Below are positions 11,801 through 22,933 of a stretch of DNA of 64,000 nucleotides, piece after piece. Every line of letters begins with the position of its first letter. Positions within the stretch are counted from its first letter, which is position 1. Under the pieces are notes generated by a model. That model was given only the letters and a program-made list of their open reading frames with translations. It was not told the DNA's origin and did not search any database. The stretch is from Alitta virens (taxonomy: Eukaryota > Annelida > Polychaeta > Phyllodocida > Nereididae). Position numbers and translations under genes: made by a program. Location: contig OW028582.1 of NCBI GenBank assembly GCA_932294295.1, positions 36,249,204 to 36,313,203 on the forward strand. The letters run 5' to 3'.

Positions 11801-12518
11801 TCGTCTTCCAGACCACTGCTCAATATACACTGCAGAATTAACAGCTATTTACCTTGCCTTAAAGAACATCGAGGACTCAGAATCAGATCGTTATGTTATC
11901 TGTTCTGATTCCAAATCTGCTCTTCAAGCAATCCAAAATAAACAACTTGATAACCCTGGGATCTTAGATGTTCTTATTAAGTATTTCTATCTTCACGAAT
12001 ACAAAGACATAGTATTCTGCTGGATTCCTGGACACGCTGGCATTGAAGGGAATGAAAAAGCAGACCTGGCAGCAAAAAGGGCTCTTACAAAAGAGATAAC
12101 TGATTTTACCATTCCATACACTGATTTTAAAATGACTATAAAATCTTTTATAATGTCTTGCTGGCAAAGACAATGGAATGAATGTAATAATAACAAGTTG
12201 CATTCAATCTTACCTTGCATTCAAAATAAAATACCGAGTAGGTTCAATACTCGCAAAGATCAAGGAATATATCACAGATGCCTCATAGGACATTCAAGAC
12301 TTACACATTTACACCTTTTAGTCAATGAACCGGCACCGGTATGCCAGAGTTGTCGGCGCCCCCTAACAATCAAACATATTTTATTAGATTGCATCCACTT
12401 ACAACGCATTAGAAGACCTCTGTTTCAAGCTACTACCTTACAACATCTCTTTACTAGATATCCAACCCAGACAATTATTGATTTTTTATATGCTTCTGGT
12501 TTCTACTACCAAATATAG
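8835..12518 (+). CDS. LINE ORF2: endonuclease, reverse transcriptase, RNase H
   Basis: 1227 residues without a break. The apurinic-type endonuclease comes first: QWNCRG near residue 7, LQET near 34, GDFN near 132, AIDL and GSDHFP before 220. The reverse transcriptase follows at roughly 480-760, with PKPGK, NYRPIAL, FFDLEKAYD, NGVPQGSILSP and the catalytic YVDD at residue 667. RNase H starts about 965 (YTDGSK, TAELTAI, CSDSKSAL, WIPGHAGIEGNEKAD) with its acidic residues present. A cysteine-histidine end (CQSC...HILLDC) closes the protein. It nicks the target, primes on it and copies the element RNA in the nucleus. All catalytic motifs are intact. Confidence 0.95.
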   Translation: MDSIIQWNCRGFRANFDEIGCMVQDLNPSVFCLQETFLKPPNSFKLRNYHMYNTYGNIAHDRATGGSSILVKNGIIHTHIALNTNLQATAVRLNLNKTFTICSIYIPPPFHLTASDLHNLYNQLPEPRLILGDFNSHNQLWGSTSHNNKGKTIEDFLNDHTLCLFNDGSPTYLHPGHGTFSAIDLSICDPALFLEFEWRVLEDTHGSDHFPIVLQNVEGTREVGQLRWKLHKADWTSFEKHCLETITMSHYRNCNNLVEDFTDDITDIANKTIPMTKNNSKRSARPWFDDEVREAIKNRKKALRIFKSQPTINNLNNFKCLKAKARRIVRQKKRSCWRDYVSRLTERTPSNKVWKMIKKIEGKNLASHVSILEVNGEHLSSPEQISNGLGEQFAYNSSSENYTREFQCYKAQAERLTLNIQSDNSEDYNSYITLEELQKVILKATDSATGPDNIHYQILKHLPQSSLKTLLYIFNQIWEKGCLPSLWKQATVIPIPKPGKDHSDPMNYRPIALTSCLCKTMERIVTDRLVWFLESNQLITEFQSGFRRHRSTLDHLVRLETYVRDAFINREHVVAIFFDLEKAYDTTWKYGIMKDLHDLGLRGRLPVFIGSFLQDRFFKVRVGSTMSSPYSQENGVPQGSILSPTLFNVKINSIVNSISENLMSSLYVDDFLIAYRSRYMPTIERQLQLNLNRIHKWSLENGFKFSKQKTVCLPFYYLRSNHPDPSLIIDNCQIKVVNETKFLGVLFDSKLSFIPHIKALKAKCLKSMNLLKVVSKYNWGGDTTVLLRLYRAITRSRLDYGSVVYGSARPSYLKCLNSVHHQGLRLSLRAFRTSPVESLYVLAGEPPLSLRRIKLSMQYILKVASTPTNPTYDVIFHPKYMHHYEFRSNAIRPLGLRMKFYLEAAKIDTTIIAETEVPPIPPWILPVPKVILDLAELKKSETNPVDYQNLFYSIRFKYESYKFLYTDGSKMERRVGCAVTSYKTVIAECRLPDHCSIYTAELTAIYLALKNIEDSESDRYVICSDSKSALQAIQNKQLDNPGILDVLIKYFYLHEYKDIVFCWIPGHAGIEGNEKADLAAKRALTKEITDFTIPYTDFKMTIKSFIMSCWQRQWNECNNNKLHSILPCIQNKIPSRFNTRKDQGIYHRCLIGHSRLTHLHLLVNEPAPVCQSCRRPLTIKHILLDCIHLQRIRRPLFQATTLQHLFTRYPTQTIIDFLYASGFYYQI

Positions 12519-12615
12519 ATAATCAATCTTAACCTAGAGAGCCTCTACATAGCCCACTCAGGTGCTGATGAGGCGTTAAACAATAACTCACACACACACA
12601 CATGATCCCACACCT

Positions 12616-12798
12616 AACACTTATTGAAATCCCAAGTTTACCTGTAAGTAGGTAAAAAAGTAGTAAGTAAAATTGTATTTGAGCTCAGTAAAGTACAGTT
12701 AACAATAAACAAAAGCACAAGCGCTTGTCACCGAAATGAGCATGAATAACAAAATATGAGTAAGATATGAAAGTATAAATAGATTAGAGATGAGATGG
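12616..12798. other. LINE 3' flank, decayed CR1-like 3' region
   Basis: Short AT-rich stretch after the target site duplication of the full-length LINE. It probably includes the 3' untranslated part of the minus-strand CR1-like remnant; no gene is seen. Confidence 0.4.
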
Positions 12799-13258
12799 TT
12801 ACAAGTTAAGAAGAATACATAAAAAGCAACATCCACAACTACATCTAAAATCATATGACTTAATGAAGCATTTAAAACTGTTAAAATCATCAACTTTAAA
12901 ACCTCCTGATAAATTATTTTATTCTTACAGTGTGCATTTAGAACATACATTATTTATAAACAGCGTTTCACTATTTCATTGACATGAGTTCCAAAGTTCA
13001 GTCTGTTGTTAAGGTTTATGCCCAATACACATACATGGTCAGTCTGGTTTATTATTACCACAAACTATCAGACTAATATCATTATTGGATGGTTTACTGC
13101 TTTATATCATAAACTGAAATTTATCTGGGTGTACTTTAATGTAATTGTTCTTGAACCATTGAACAGCAATATCACAGGCTCTTTCTAAGTTCAGTCTTAC
13201 TAAATTAATATCAGGATGACTAAAAGATAGAGTATTGTCGTCAGCATAATTGTATACA

Positions 13259-16186
13259 CAGGTTACACTTTCTAACTACGTAATTAAGGAAGACATTGAA
13301 GAGGACGGGCCCCAATAAATGACCTTGGGGGATACCTCTTTTTGCCAAATGACCATTCACAGGTTACACTTTCTAACTACGTAATTAAGGAAGACATTGA
13401 AGAGGACGGGCCCCAATAAATGACCTTGGGGGATACCTCTTTTTGCCAAATGACCATTCACAGGTTACACTTTCTAACTACGTAATTAAGGAAGACATCG
13501 AAGAGGACGGGCCCCAATAAACTACCTTGGGGGATACCTCTTTTTGCCAAATGACCATTCACAGGTTACACTTTCTAACTACGTAATTAAGGAAGACATT
13601 GAAGAGGACGGGCCCCAATAAACTACCTTGGGGGATACCTCTTTTTGCCAAATGACCATTCACAGGTTACACTTTCTAACTACGTAATTAAGGAAGACAT
13701 CGAAGAGGACGGGCCCCAATAAACTACCTTGGGGGATACCTCTTTTTGCCAAATGACCATTCACAGGTTACACTTTCTAACTACGTAATTAAGGAAGACA
13801 TTGAAGAGGACGGGCCCCAATAAACTACCTTGGGGGATACCTCTTTTTGCCAAATGACCATTCACAGGTTACACTTTCTAACTACGTAATTAAGGAAGAC
13901 ATTGAAGAGGACGGGCCCCAATAAATGACCTTGGGGGATACCTCTTTTTGCCAAATGACCATTCACAGGTTACACTTTCTAACTACGTAATTAAGGAAGA
14001 CATTGAAGAGGACGGGCCCCAATAAACTACCTTGGGGGATACCTCTTTTTGCCAAATGACCATTCACAGGTTACACTTTCTAACTACGTAATTAAGGAAG
14101 ACATCGAAGAGGACGGGCCCCAATAAACTACCTTGGGGGATACCTCTTTTTGCCAAATGACCATTCACAGGTTACACTTTCTAACTACGTAATTAAGGAA
14201 GACATTGAAGAGGACGGGCCCCAATAAACTACCTTGGGGGATACCTCTTTTTGCCAAATGACCATTCACAGGTTACACTTTCTAACTACGTAATTAAGGA
14301 AGACATTGAAGAGGACGGGCCCCAATAAATGACCTTGGGGGATACCTCTTTTTGCCAAATGACCATTCACAGGTTACACTTTCTAACTACGTAATTAAGG
14401 AAGACATCGAAGAGGACGGGCCCCAATAAACTACCTTGGGGGATACCTCTTTTTGCCAAATGACCATTCACAGGTTACACTTTCTAACTACGTAATTAAG
14501 GAAGACATTGAAGAGGACGGGCCCCAATAAACTACCTTGGGGGATACCTCTTTTTGCCAAATGACCATTCACAGGTTACACTTTCTAACTACGTAATTAA
14601 GGAAGACATTGAAGAGGACGGGCCCCAATAAATGACCTTGGGGGATACCTCTTTTTGCCAAATGACCATTCACAGGTTACACTTTCTAACTACGTAATTA
14701 AGGAAGACATTGAAGAGGACGGGCCCCAATAAATGACCTTGGGGGATACCTCTTTTTGCCAAATGACCATTCACAGGTTACACTTTCTAACTACGTAATT
14801 AAGGAAGACATTGAAGAGGACGGGCCCCAATAAATGACCTTGGGGGATACCTCTTTTTGCCAAATGACCATTCACAGGTTACACTTTCTAACTACGTAAT
14901 TAAGGAAGACATCGAAGAGGACGGGCCCCAATAAACTACCTTGGGGGATACCTCTTTTTGCCAAATGACCATTCACAGGTTACACTTTCTAACTACGTAA
15001 TTAAGGAAGACATCGAAGAGGACGGGCCCCAATAAACTACCTTGGGGGATACCTCTTTTTGCCAAATGACCATTCACAGGTTACACTTTCTAACTACGTA
15101 ATTAAGGAAGACATTGAAGAGGACGGGCCCCAATAAACTACCTTGGGGGATACATTTTTTGCCAAATGACCATTCACAGGTTACACTTTCTAACTACGTA
15201 ATTAAGGAAGACATTGAAGAGGACGGGCCCCAATAAACTACCTTGGGGGATACCTCTTTTTGCCAAATGACCATTCACAGGTTACACTTTCTAACTACGT
15301 AATTAAGGAAGACATCGAAGAGGACGGGCCCCAATAAACTACCTTGGGGGATACCTCTTTTTGCCAAATGACCATTCACAGGTTACACTTTCTAACTACG
15401 TAATTAAGGAAGACATCGAAGAGGACGGGCCCCAATAAACTACCTTGGAGGATACCTCTTTTTGCCAAATGACCATTCACAGGTTACACTTTCTAACTAC
15501 GTAATTAAGGAAGACATCGAAGAGGACGGGCCCCAATAAACTACCTTGGGGGATACCTCTTTTTGCCAAATGACCATTCACAGGTTACACTTTCTAACTA
15601 CGTAATTAAGGAAGACATTGAAGAGGACGGGCCCCAATAAACTACCTTGGGGGATACCTCTTTTTGCCAAATGACCATTCACAGGTTACACTTTCTAACT
15701 ACGTAATTAAGGAAGACATCGAAGAGGACGGGCCCCAATAAATGACCTTGGGGGATACCTCTTTTTGCCAAATGACCATTCACAGGTTACACTTTCTAAC
15801 TACGTAATTAAGGAAGACATTGAAGAGGACGGGCCCCAATAAACTACCTTGGGGGATACCTCTTTTTGCCAAATGACCATTCACAGGTTACACTTTCTAA
15901 CTACGTAATTAAGGAAGACATCGAAGAGGACGGGCCCCAATAAACTACCTTGGGGGATACCTCTTTTTGCCAAATGACCATTCACAGGTTACACTTTCTA
16001 ACTACGTAATTAAGGAAGACATCGAAGAGGACGGGCCCCAATAAATGACCTTGGGGGATACCTCTTTTTGCCAAATGACCATTCACAGGTTACACTTTCT
16101 AACTACGTAATTAAGGAAGACATTGAAGAGGACGGGCCCCAATAAACTACCTTGGGGGATACCTCTTTTTGCCAAATGACCATTCA
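13259..16186. repeat. 101-bp tandem array B (LINE RT-derived)
   Basis: About 29 units of the same 101-bp repeat as at 1-1380, with the same two variable sites. One unit near 15151 has a small deletion (GATACATTTTTT instead of GATACCTCTTTTT). The minus-strand flanks are collinear with a LINE reverse transcriptase: upstream (above 16186) reads a decayed FRKQ-VKLGQK segment, and downstream (below 13259) reads YNYADDNTL. The array is therefore an in-place expansion of one piece of the RT domain. Confidence 0.95.
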
Positions 16187-17049
16187 CTTTTGACCTAATT
16201 TAACCCTGTTTTCTAAATGACAAAAACCTTCTTATAAGTTCACATGCTTTCACATCAACATAATATGCATTAAGTTTGGCTATTAAGAACCCGTGGGGTA
16301 CAGACACTACAGAGTCAAAAGCACGAGACAGGTCCATAGCCACACATCCTACCTACAAATTTCATTTTTGTCAAGCGCAAGTCTGCAGCCTTCAACACAC
16401 CTCAGAATGACATTGCAAAATCTGTATTTTGCTCTATAAGCAGACAAACATGGTGGTTAATTTATCTTTGAAACAAATCATATGAGTGCTCTCAAAAATC
16501 GTTGACATGGCAGTCAAAACACTGACTTGACGATGATGGCTTTTACTGTTCTTTCTTTTTGTAAACAGGTGTAAACCGGTGACACCTCAGTATGTTTACA
16601 ATCATATGGGAATGTGTTTTTGTCAATGCAAATGTTGACAACACAGATCATGTCATAACCACAAGCTATGTTCACTTTAAGTTGTTGCATCTTACAAGTG
16701 AGAAACTAAAAGTTATCAACAGACAAAATGCATACCTTTGATGAAATTAACTGCATCATGACCAGGGTAAAAAAATCCGTTGTCATTTCATTCATACATT
16801 CAACAATATCACTCTCAGCCAAATCATTTGCAATATTGACAAAATATTCATTAAACATGGAACGAACATCTGATTGATTGGAGACTAGTCTGTCATTTTC
16901 ATGTAGTGATATTTTAGTGTTAGAATTATTTATTTCTGACATGAAAGGTCGTACAGTTCAAAAAGACTTGGAATTGGTTGTATTAATTGGTTGTCTTTTC
17001 ATTAAGGTGACAAGATTTCTCTGAGCTTTGTATAACGACCATGAGTGAC

Positions 17050-17147
17050 CATAGGCGTAGGAGGCACCTTTCTTTTGGGGGGGGCAAAGGTCATCTTGCC
17101 CGAATTTTAAGGCTTTTATGCCCCCCTGCCCCCCTCCTACGCCTATG
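17050..17147. mobile_element. hAT-like MITE, copy B
   Basis: Same element as at 2243-2344, with the same 15-bp inverted ends and TGAGTGAC direct repeats. It was already in place before the segmental duplication, since both copies share it at the same site. Confidence 0.85.
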
Positions 17148-18151
17148 TGAGTGACTATCTCCATATAAGATGCCTGTGGATTTTTTAAGAATTTCTGTTT
17201 AATTGGCGCATGTTTATCAACTAATTCTGTTAATAACTTATTGTATGACCACGTCATCTGGATCATCGAACACTTGACATACATGGAATAGTGCCATTGC
17301 AACATATTTTGTGCATTGTATATGATTAAAGTTTTTCATTGATCGATACTTTATATGACGTTTCCTATTTGAATCCAAGTGCATCTTGGTGGCTGCACAG
17401 ATGATATTATGGTGGTCACTGACCCCAGTGGCAGCATTCAAGTGTGAGGCAAGCCTTTTGCCTCCTAAAGCAACTAAATAGCCTTGATAAGTGTATAACA
17501 ATTGTATTTCAAATTATTTTGGATGAAACAATTCTATGAAACTTCGTCCAATATATTTTGCTGCAAAACTAGACAATTCTTATCAAAATGTGTTACATTT
17601 CCATATTTGGTAATATGCTAATTAACTGATCACATATTAAACTGATTACATATTAAAAATATAGCCCTAGCCCAATGCAATCAGTTTCAGGTCTAACTTT
17701 TAATATAGTGGTAAAATTAAGGGAGATATGATGGTTTATGTGATTTTATTTGATTTAAAAAATGGTTGCCATGGAAATAGGCCATATATATATATATTTT
17801 GCAGTTTTGAACCCTTAGGCATCCCACTATTCTAACAGTGAAGGCTTACTCACACGTTTGTAACAAGTGGGTTTATCAGTTACATCACAGAGAGTATACA
17901 TACTGAGAACCATCTTTACAGTGTACAACCCATAATCCTAGTTGTAATTAACCCTATCTAAATTTCTTAAAAACGTCACAGTGTGCATGAAAAGGCGCCT
18001 GCCAAGTAAGGCACAACATTATGGCAAATGTTGACAACTGTGGGTCCTAAGTGTTGTATTATGTATAAAAAATTGAAAGAATTAGAAAAAAAGTCAGCTA
18101 CGGTCTGACACTGATTACATGTGCAGCATGAAACAAGTTATTGCCACTTAC

Positions 18152-18829
18152 CATTTTTCCAAACTTGCAGTGCTTCTTCAGGGTTTATCTGTAATTAATA
18201 ATTACAAGTGAATATTCTAAAACTGCCTGATGAATAGATACTCACATGGTTCTTTTGAAGTTCTTTTTTAAACTCAATAACAATATCCTGGCAAAATGCT
18301 AATTTTCTATCATGATCATTGGAGAAAAACTTTCAGAACCCCTACTTACATGAAATAATATTAATATTACAACAGAGATTGCATAGATTTGAAAACTCCA
18401 GCGGACGTCATGTAAATCCAGGACTCCCATTGGTTCAAGCAGAGATAAAACCCTCGGCCAATGAGCATGAAAAGAGTCTTGAATTCACATGACATCAGCT
18501 CTAGTTTATTTCCAAGTCTATGACTATGAGTTCATCTGTGATAGGCCTACAACATTGTCAAAAAAGCATATATCATATTACACTCAAATTAATTGTTTTT
18601 ATGAGTGACTCGTTAGATTCAGTGACTTAGTTTTCCCCACCTTTTGCATTACTAGGCCGTATTCGAAGAGTATGGTGTCCATGAGTGCATTATTATCAAT
18701 CTTGGACGGTTTATTTGCTTCCGCTTGACACATTCTGATGCAGTCTTCAAAAATTCTTCTTGCCATTTTGATATTACCTTGCACTTGGTATTTTTGTGCG
18801 AGTGCTCGCAAATGGACAATAAGGTGAAG
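18152..18829 (-). CDS. Duplicate of the three possibly TPR-like exons (copy B)
   Basis: Exons at 18829-18641, 18287-18246 and 18188-18152, with the same lengths, frames and splice sites as the set at 4028-3351 and intact reading frames. Copy B lacks the upstream Ser/Thr-rich exon, because the duplication stops just short of it. Either copy B is an exon duplication within one large minus-strand gene, or it is an orphaned fragment. Confidence 0.42.
18382..18522. mobile_element. Foldback MITE 'catagacttgg' family, copy 2
   Basis: Duplicate of the element at 3581-3721, carried by the segmental duplication. Same inverted ends and the same inner ACGTCATG / CATGACAT arrangement. Confidence 0.7.
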
Positions 18830-19115
18830 CTGAAAAATAATTAAAGGTTGGATCTCACATAGCCGTAAAGTGATGCAAATTCCGTGGTTGATACGAAGAC
18901 CCTATGTTTACGTATTGGCCATGGATGCTTCACTAAAAAAAGGGCGTGGTTAAGGCATTGACGTATGGCTATGTATGCATTGGCATATGCAATGTACGAT
19001 TCACGGAGATCCTGCGGATCATACGTAGGTTACCTCAACTGCAGGTGGAAGGAGAAGGAGTTACGACATATATGACATAAGACCGACTATGACGTACACT
19101 ACGTATGGTTCACGT

Positions 19116-20319
19116 CTTAAGAGCTTTTCGTACATCTCCTGTAGAGAGCTTATATGTACTGGCAGGGGAACCTCCACTTTCCCTTCGTTGTATCAAGTTA
19201 TCCATGCAATACATACTAAAAGTAGCTTCAACTCCAACAAATCCAACATATGATGTTATATTTCATCCAAAATACATGCATCATTATGAATCTCGTTCAA
19301 ACGCCATTCGACCACTGGGATTACGCATGAAATTCTATCTTGAGGCTGCAAAAATTGATACTACAATCATTGCCGAGACGGAAGTACCACCCATTCCGCC
19401 ATGGATTCTCCCAGTCCCGACAGTTATACTGGATTTGGCAGAGCTTAAGAAAAGCGAAACCAATCCGGTAGACTATCAAAACCTATTTTATAGTATAAGG
19501 TTTAAATACGAATCGTACAAATTTCTATACACAGATGGCTCAAAAATGGAAAGACGAGTTGGCTGTGCTGTCACTTCTTATAAAACCGTTATAGCTGAAT
19601 GTCGTCTTCCAGACCACTGCTCAATATATACTGCAGAATTAACAGCTATTTACCTTGCCTTAAAGAACATCGAGGACTCAGAATCAGATCGTTATGTTAT
19701 CTGTTCTGATTCCAAATCTGCTCTTCAAGCAATCCAAAATAAACAACTTGATAACCCTGGGATCTTAGATGTTCTTATTAAGTATTTCTATCTTCACGAA
19801 TACAAAGACATAGTATTCTGCTGGATTCCTGGACACGCTGGCATTGAAGGGAATGAAAAAGCAGACCTGGCAGCAAAAAGGGCTCTTACAAAAGAGATAA
19901 CTGATTTTACCATTCCATACACTGATTTTAAAATGACTATAAAATCTTTTATCATGTCTTGCTGGCAAAGACAATGGAATGAATGTAATAACAACAAGTT
20001 GCATTCAATCTTACCTTGCATTCAAAATAAAATACCGAGTAGGTTCAATACTCGCAAAGATCAAGGAATATATCACAGATGCCTCATAGGACATTCAAGA
20101 CTTACACATTTACACCTTTTAGTCAATGAACCGGCACCGGTATGCCAGAGTTGTCGGTGCCCCCTAACAATCAAACATATTTTATTAGATTGCATCCACT
20201 TACAACGCATTAGAAGACCTCTGTTTCAAGCTACTACCTTACAACATCTCTTTACTAGATATCCAACCCAGACAATTATTGATTTTTTATATGCTTCTGG
20301 TTTCTACTACCAAATATAG
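19116..20319 (+). pseudogene. Truncated LINE ORF2 (RNase H and C-terminus only)
   Basis: Open frame corresponding to the last 400 or so residues of ORF2: end of the RT region, full RNase H (YTDGSK, CSDSKSAL, WIPGHAG) and the cysteine-histidine end. Endonuclease and RT catalytic core are missing, so it cannot transpose by itself. The frame remains open because the insertion is recent, not because it is used. Confidence 0.9.
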
Positions 20320-20402
20320 ATAATCAATCTTAACCTAGAGAGCCTCTACATAGCCCACTCAGGTGCTGATGAGGCGTTAAACAATAACTCACACACACAC
20401 AC
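19116..20402 (+). mobile_element. 5'-truncated copy of the I-group LINE
   Basis: Matches 11315-12601 of the full-length element with very few substitutions, and is flanked by the 15-bp direct repeat ACGTATGGTTCACGT (19101-19115 and 20403-20417). The related segment at 4300-4314 has one copy of that sequence and no insert. This is a textbook 5'-truncated target-primed insertion and is younger than the segmental duplication. Confidence 0.95.
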
Positions 20403-21451
20403 ACGTATGGTTCACGTTATGCAATGTATAATCCGACGTATCAACTACGGAAGTGAAAAGAAAAGACTCAAAATCAAGAAATAGCCAAAAATGATGGCCG
20501 CAACAACGCAAAATACGTGGTAGTTGCTGTTCGATCATCCTAAACGTAGACTCTTCTATCGTCTTCGCTAGATATTGATTGTTCCATAATTCGCTTACTT
20601 GTTTTCCATAGAAACTGACAGAAACCACCCAAAACCGACAGAAGGCAACGTAAGACTCACATATGCGTTGGTGTATGCCACGTTTGATCTGCCGACTGCA
20701 GCATATGCTCATAATATTAATTGCGCAATAATCTTTCCCGCTCAATACGGCTCGGTTTCACAGAATTGTCATGCATGTATACAAATTCCGTCGTTACAGC
20801 CGGAATTTGACTGAACAGCCACGTCAGCGATGGAAGGCAAAGTAAACCCACGTAATCCTCACGTAATCCCGCGGCGGTTACAGTGCTTTACTTCGACGAT
20901 TCCGGCTATGTGAGATCCGCTTAATGTTTCATTATCAGGTATTTTGTAGGATGGCTGGATGTAATTGGTATAATTCTCTAAAAAAAATTATAAGTGGGTG
21001 TGTTTCTATTTACTTACCCCGTCAGCCATTTTCTTGGCTTTCTTGATAGTGCTAATTCACACGCCAAACATCTCTGAAAAGAAAAAGTGTATTAAAGTCA
21101 GCTTTTTTGACCTGCTGTTAGGGGCGGACGAAAGGATGGTGTATAAACGGGATCAGGCGGTGCCCCCACTTTCTGGACTGGGAGTTATCCATGTCTTATG
21201 ATTTTGCATTATTTAATGGAAATAAAGCATTTTGGATTCTGTGACATTAAAAGTACTTCAACACATATGTGATTTAATAAGATTTGGCTTACATTCTTAT
21301 CACAGTGATGTCAAACCATATTACATTCAGGTCAATTGTGACCTGAGTATCACATGGTATACTCGCACCAAGAGATCGCAATTAATGTGATATCTATATT
21401 GAATAATTTAGCTTCGGACCGATAACACCCCATATTTCTCTCACACCAGGC

Positions 21452-22820
21452 CATATTTGTATAATATCACCCAGTTGTGCCCTTTGATAGTCACATTGAT
21501 ATATCTGTGCTATGTTTAAGAAAAAGGTGAACTTTCTTTCTTATTTTATTTATTTTTTTGTTTCTGACATGAAGAGAATATGTCGAAAACAGTGTAGTTG
21601 TGCCTTTCGGGGGGTTTCATGACCATAAATAATATAGAATTCTAAAGTACTTTCTCTTTCAAACTAAATATCCTAAAAAAATATTTTCCCCACATTTGCT
21701 GACCTATCATGCCATATTTTATAATGAAAGCCATAAGAAGTTAGTGCCATGGTATACATACTTATAAGCCGCAGCACAGCCATGGCTTTAATGGTCACGT
21801 GATCCACGATAAGTGAAAATATTTTGAAAAATGCCCAAAAGCGGCCGCCAGCTAAGGAGGAGCAAGGTGACTTTATTCACGGTTTAGTACAAGATTCTCG
21901 TGGCCAACATCATGAAGAGCGTTGTCGATTCGAAAAGTTGAAGTGAATTTATGACAAAGATAGGCAGGGTACATTAAAATCAATCCTCTCATTGTGTAGC
22001 GCAGCCAATAAGCTATTGATAATAGGGCAATAATTAAGTGAGATACGAATAGGAGAAGGCTGAAAGAGAAAAGCATTGACGATTCAAAACTTTTAAAGTA
22101 ATCATATGTAACAGATTGGTGGTTCATCGTTTAGATAGTTCATTCTGTGTCCGTACATGTTTTCTTATCGAAAATCGACCAAATATTAAGTGGGATATTC
22201 GTCTTTGAAAGCAGCAAGGTTGGCGGCAGCAAAAAGCAACGATTGTGTCCCTGAGCCAAAATAAATTGAAGAATTATCGTCGTATCTCAAAATGTTCAGG
22301 TGGTTTAGTAATTTGACAAAAGTATCCACTTGATGTCTTTATTAATTGGTGCAAGTTCTAACTGAGCAAAATTACACTGACAAATCTTTTTTGACTACCC
22401 CTTAGCCATTTCACAGAGTCCAGAATGACTGCTTAAGGTTAGTATAGCGTCAATGTATAGTAGAGTTAATGTAGTGTTAAAATGGCGTGTTTTGTTTTGG
22501 ACAGTTTTAAGACAATTTTAAGAATTGTATAAAAAACTGTATTCACTAATCTAATTATATGTAAAGCATTCTTAATGAGAAATGACATGACAAGATTTAA
22601 AAAAGTCAGTTACCTGATTCATCTTTTCTTGACATGTTCAGTAGCATAGATGCTATGGGTGCAGGCCACATCTTCATAACTGAGCATAACAATACAAGGC
22701 GCATGTTTTTATTAACATTACAGGTAAAAACTCTTCTGATATTTATGGCCATTTTCCAGAATTGCCTATGTTACCTTTATGTTAAAAAAACTACTTTGGC
22801 TTATACGATGACCTGACAAT
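21452..22820. other. Region with no recognised gene
   Basis: AT-rich except around 21770-21910, where CpG is denser and a small plus-strand frame (MPKSGRQLRRSK, ATG near 21831) runs into a GTGACT donor-like site. That could be a 5' exon but nothing supports it further. Confidence 0.3.
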
Positions 22821-22835
22821 AATGATGCATACAAA

Positions 22836-22898
22836 TCTATCTATCTATAATTCTATATATCTATCGATCTATCTATCTATCTACCTACCTATACCTAC

Positions 22899-22933
<35 letters not shown>

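Larger units (their letters stand above)
7191..12601 (+). mobile_element. Full-length LINE of the RNase-H-bearing I group
   Basis: Complete non-LTR retrotransposon of about 5.4 kb: a 152-bp GC-richer 5' UTR, ORF1, a 70-bp gap, ORF2, a short 3' UTR with CAGGTGCTGATGAGGCGTTA, and a (CA)n tail. It is flanked by ATGATCCCACACCT at 7177-7190 and 12602-12615, a 14-bp target site duplication, which fixes both ends. Both ORFs are uninterrupted, so this copy could be recent and possibly mobile. Group assignment rests on endonuclease, RT and RNase H in one ORF2 (I/Nimb-like); the exact clade needs a tree. Confidence 0.93.
12799..17505 (-). mobile_element. CR1-like LINE remnant, copy B, split by the 101-bp array
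   Basis: Minus-strand LINE. It starts with the end of the endonuclease (17501-17238, SDHHNI), followed by linker and RT start (17225-16187), then the 2.9-kb 101-bp array, then the RT active-site block YNYADDNTL and ERACDIAVQWFKNNYIKV (13258-13090), LGINLNNRLNFGTHVNEI (about 13010-12960), and a cysteine-rich end FKCFIKSYDFRCSCGCC typical of the C-terminus of CR1/L2-like proteins. The 5' half of the endonuclease is missing and frameshifts are frequent. This copy shows that the array lies between the PQGS and YADD motifs of one RT. Confidence 0.82.
18850..20918. mobile_element. Non-autonomous DNA transposon, copy B, with nested LINE
   Basis: Same element as 4049-4815 with the same 16-bp inverted ends, split by a 5'-truncated LINE at 19116-20402 flanked by ACGTATGGTTCACGT. 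Confidence 0.65.
13259..21451. repeat. Segmental duplication, copy B
   Basis: Second copy of the segment at 1-5348. It is longer because its 101-bp array has about 29 units and because a 1.29-kb truncated LINE was inserted at 19116-20402 after the duplication. The right border is at 21451; the left side continues directly into the 3' part of the same host LINE (below 13259), which lies outside the window for copy A. Confidence 0.92.

Noticed and set aside
11964..12220. Minus-strand frames inside the LINE (also 19765-20021)
   Set aside because: Shadows of the RNase H coding sequence of ORF2.
13259..16186. Regular 101-bp repeats as a CRISPR array
   Set aside because: Units are contiguous with no unique spacers, the DNA is eukaryotic, and the unit is a reverse transcriptase segment.
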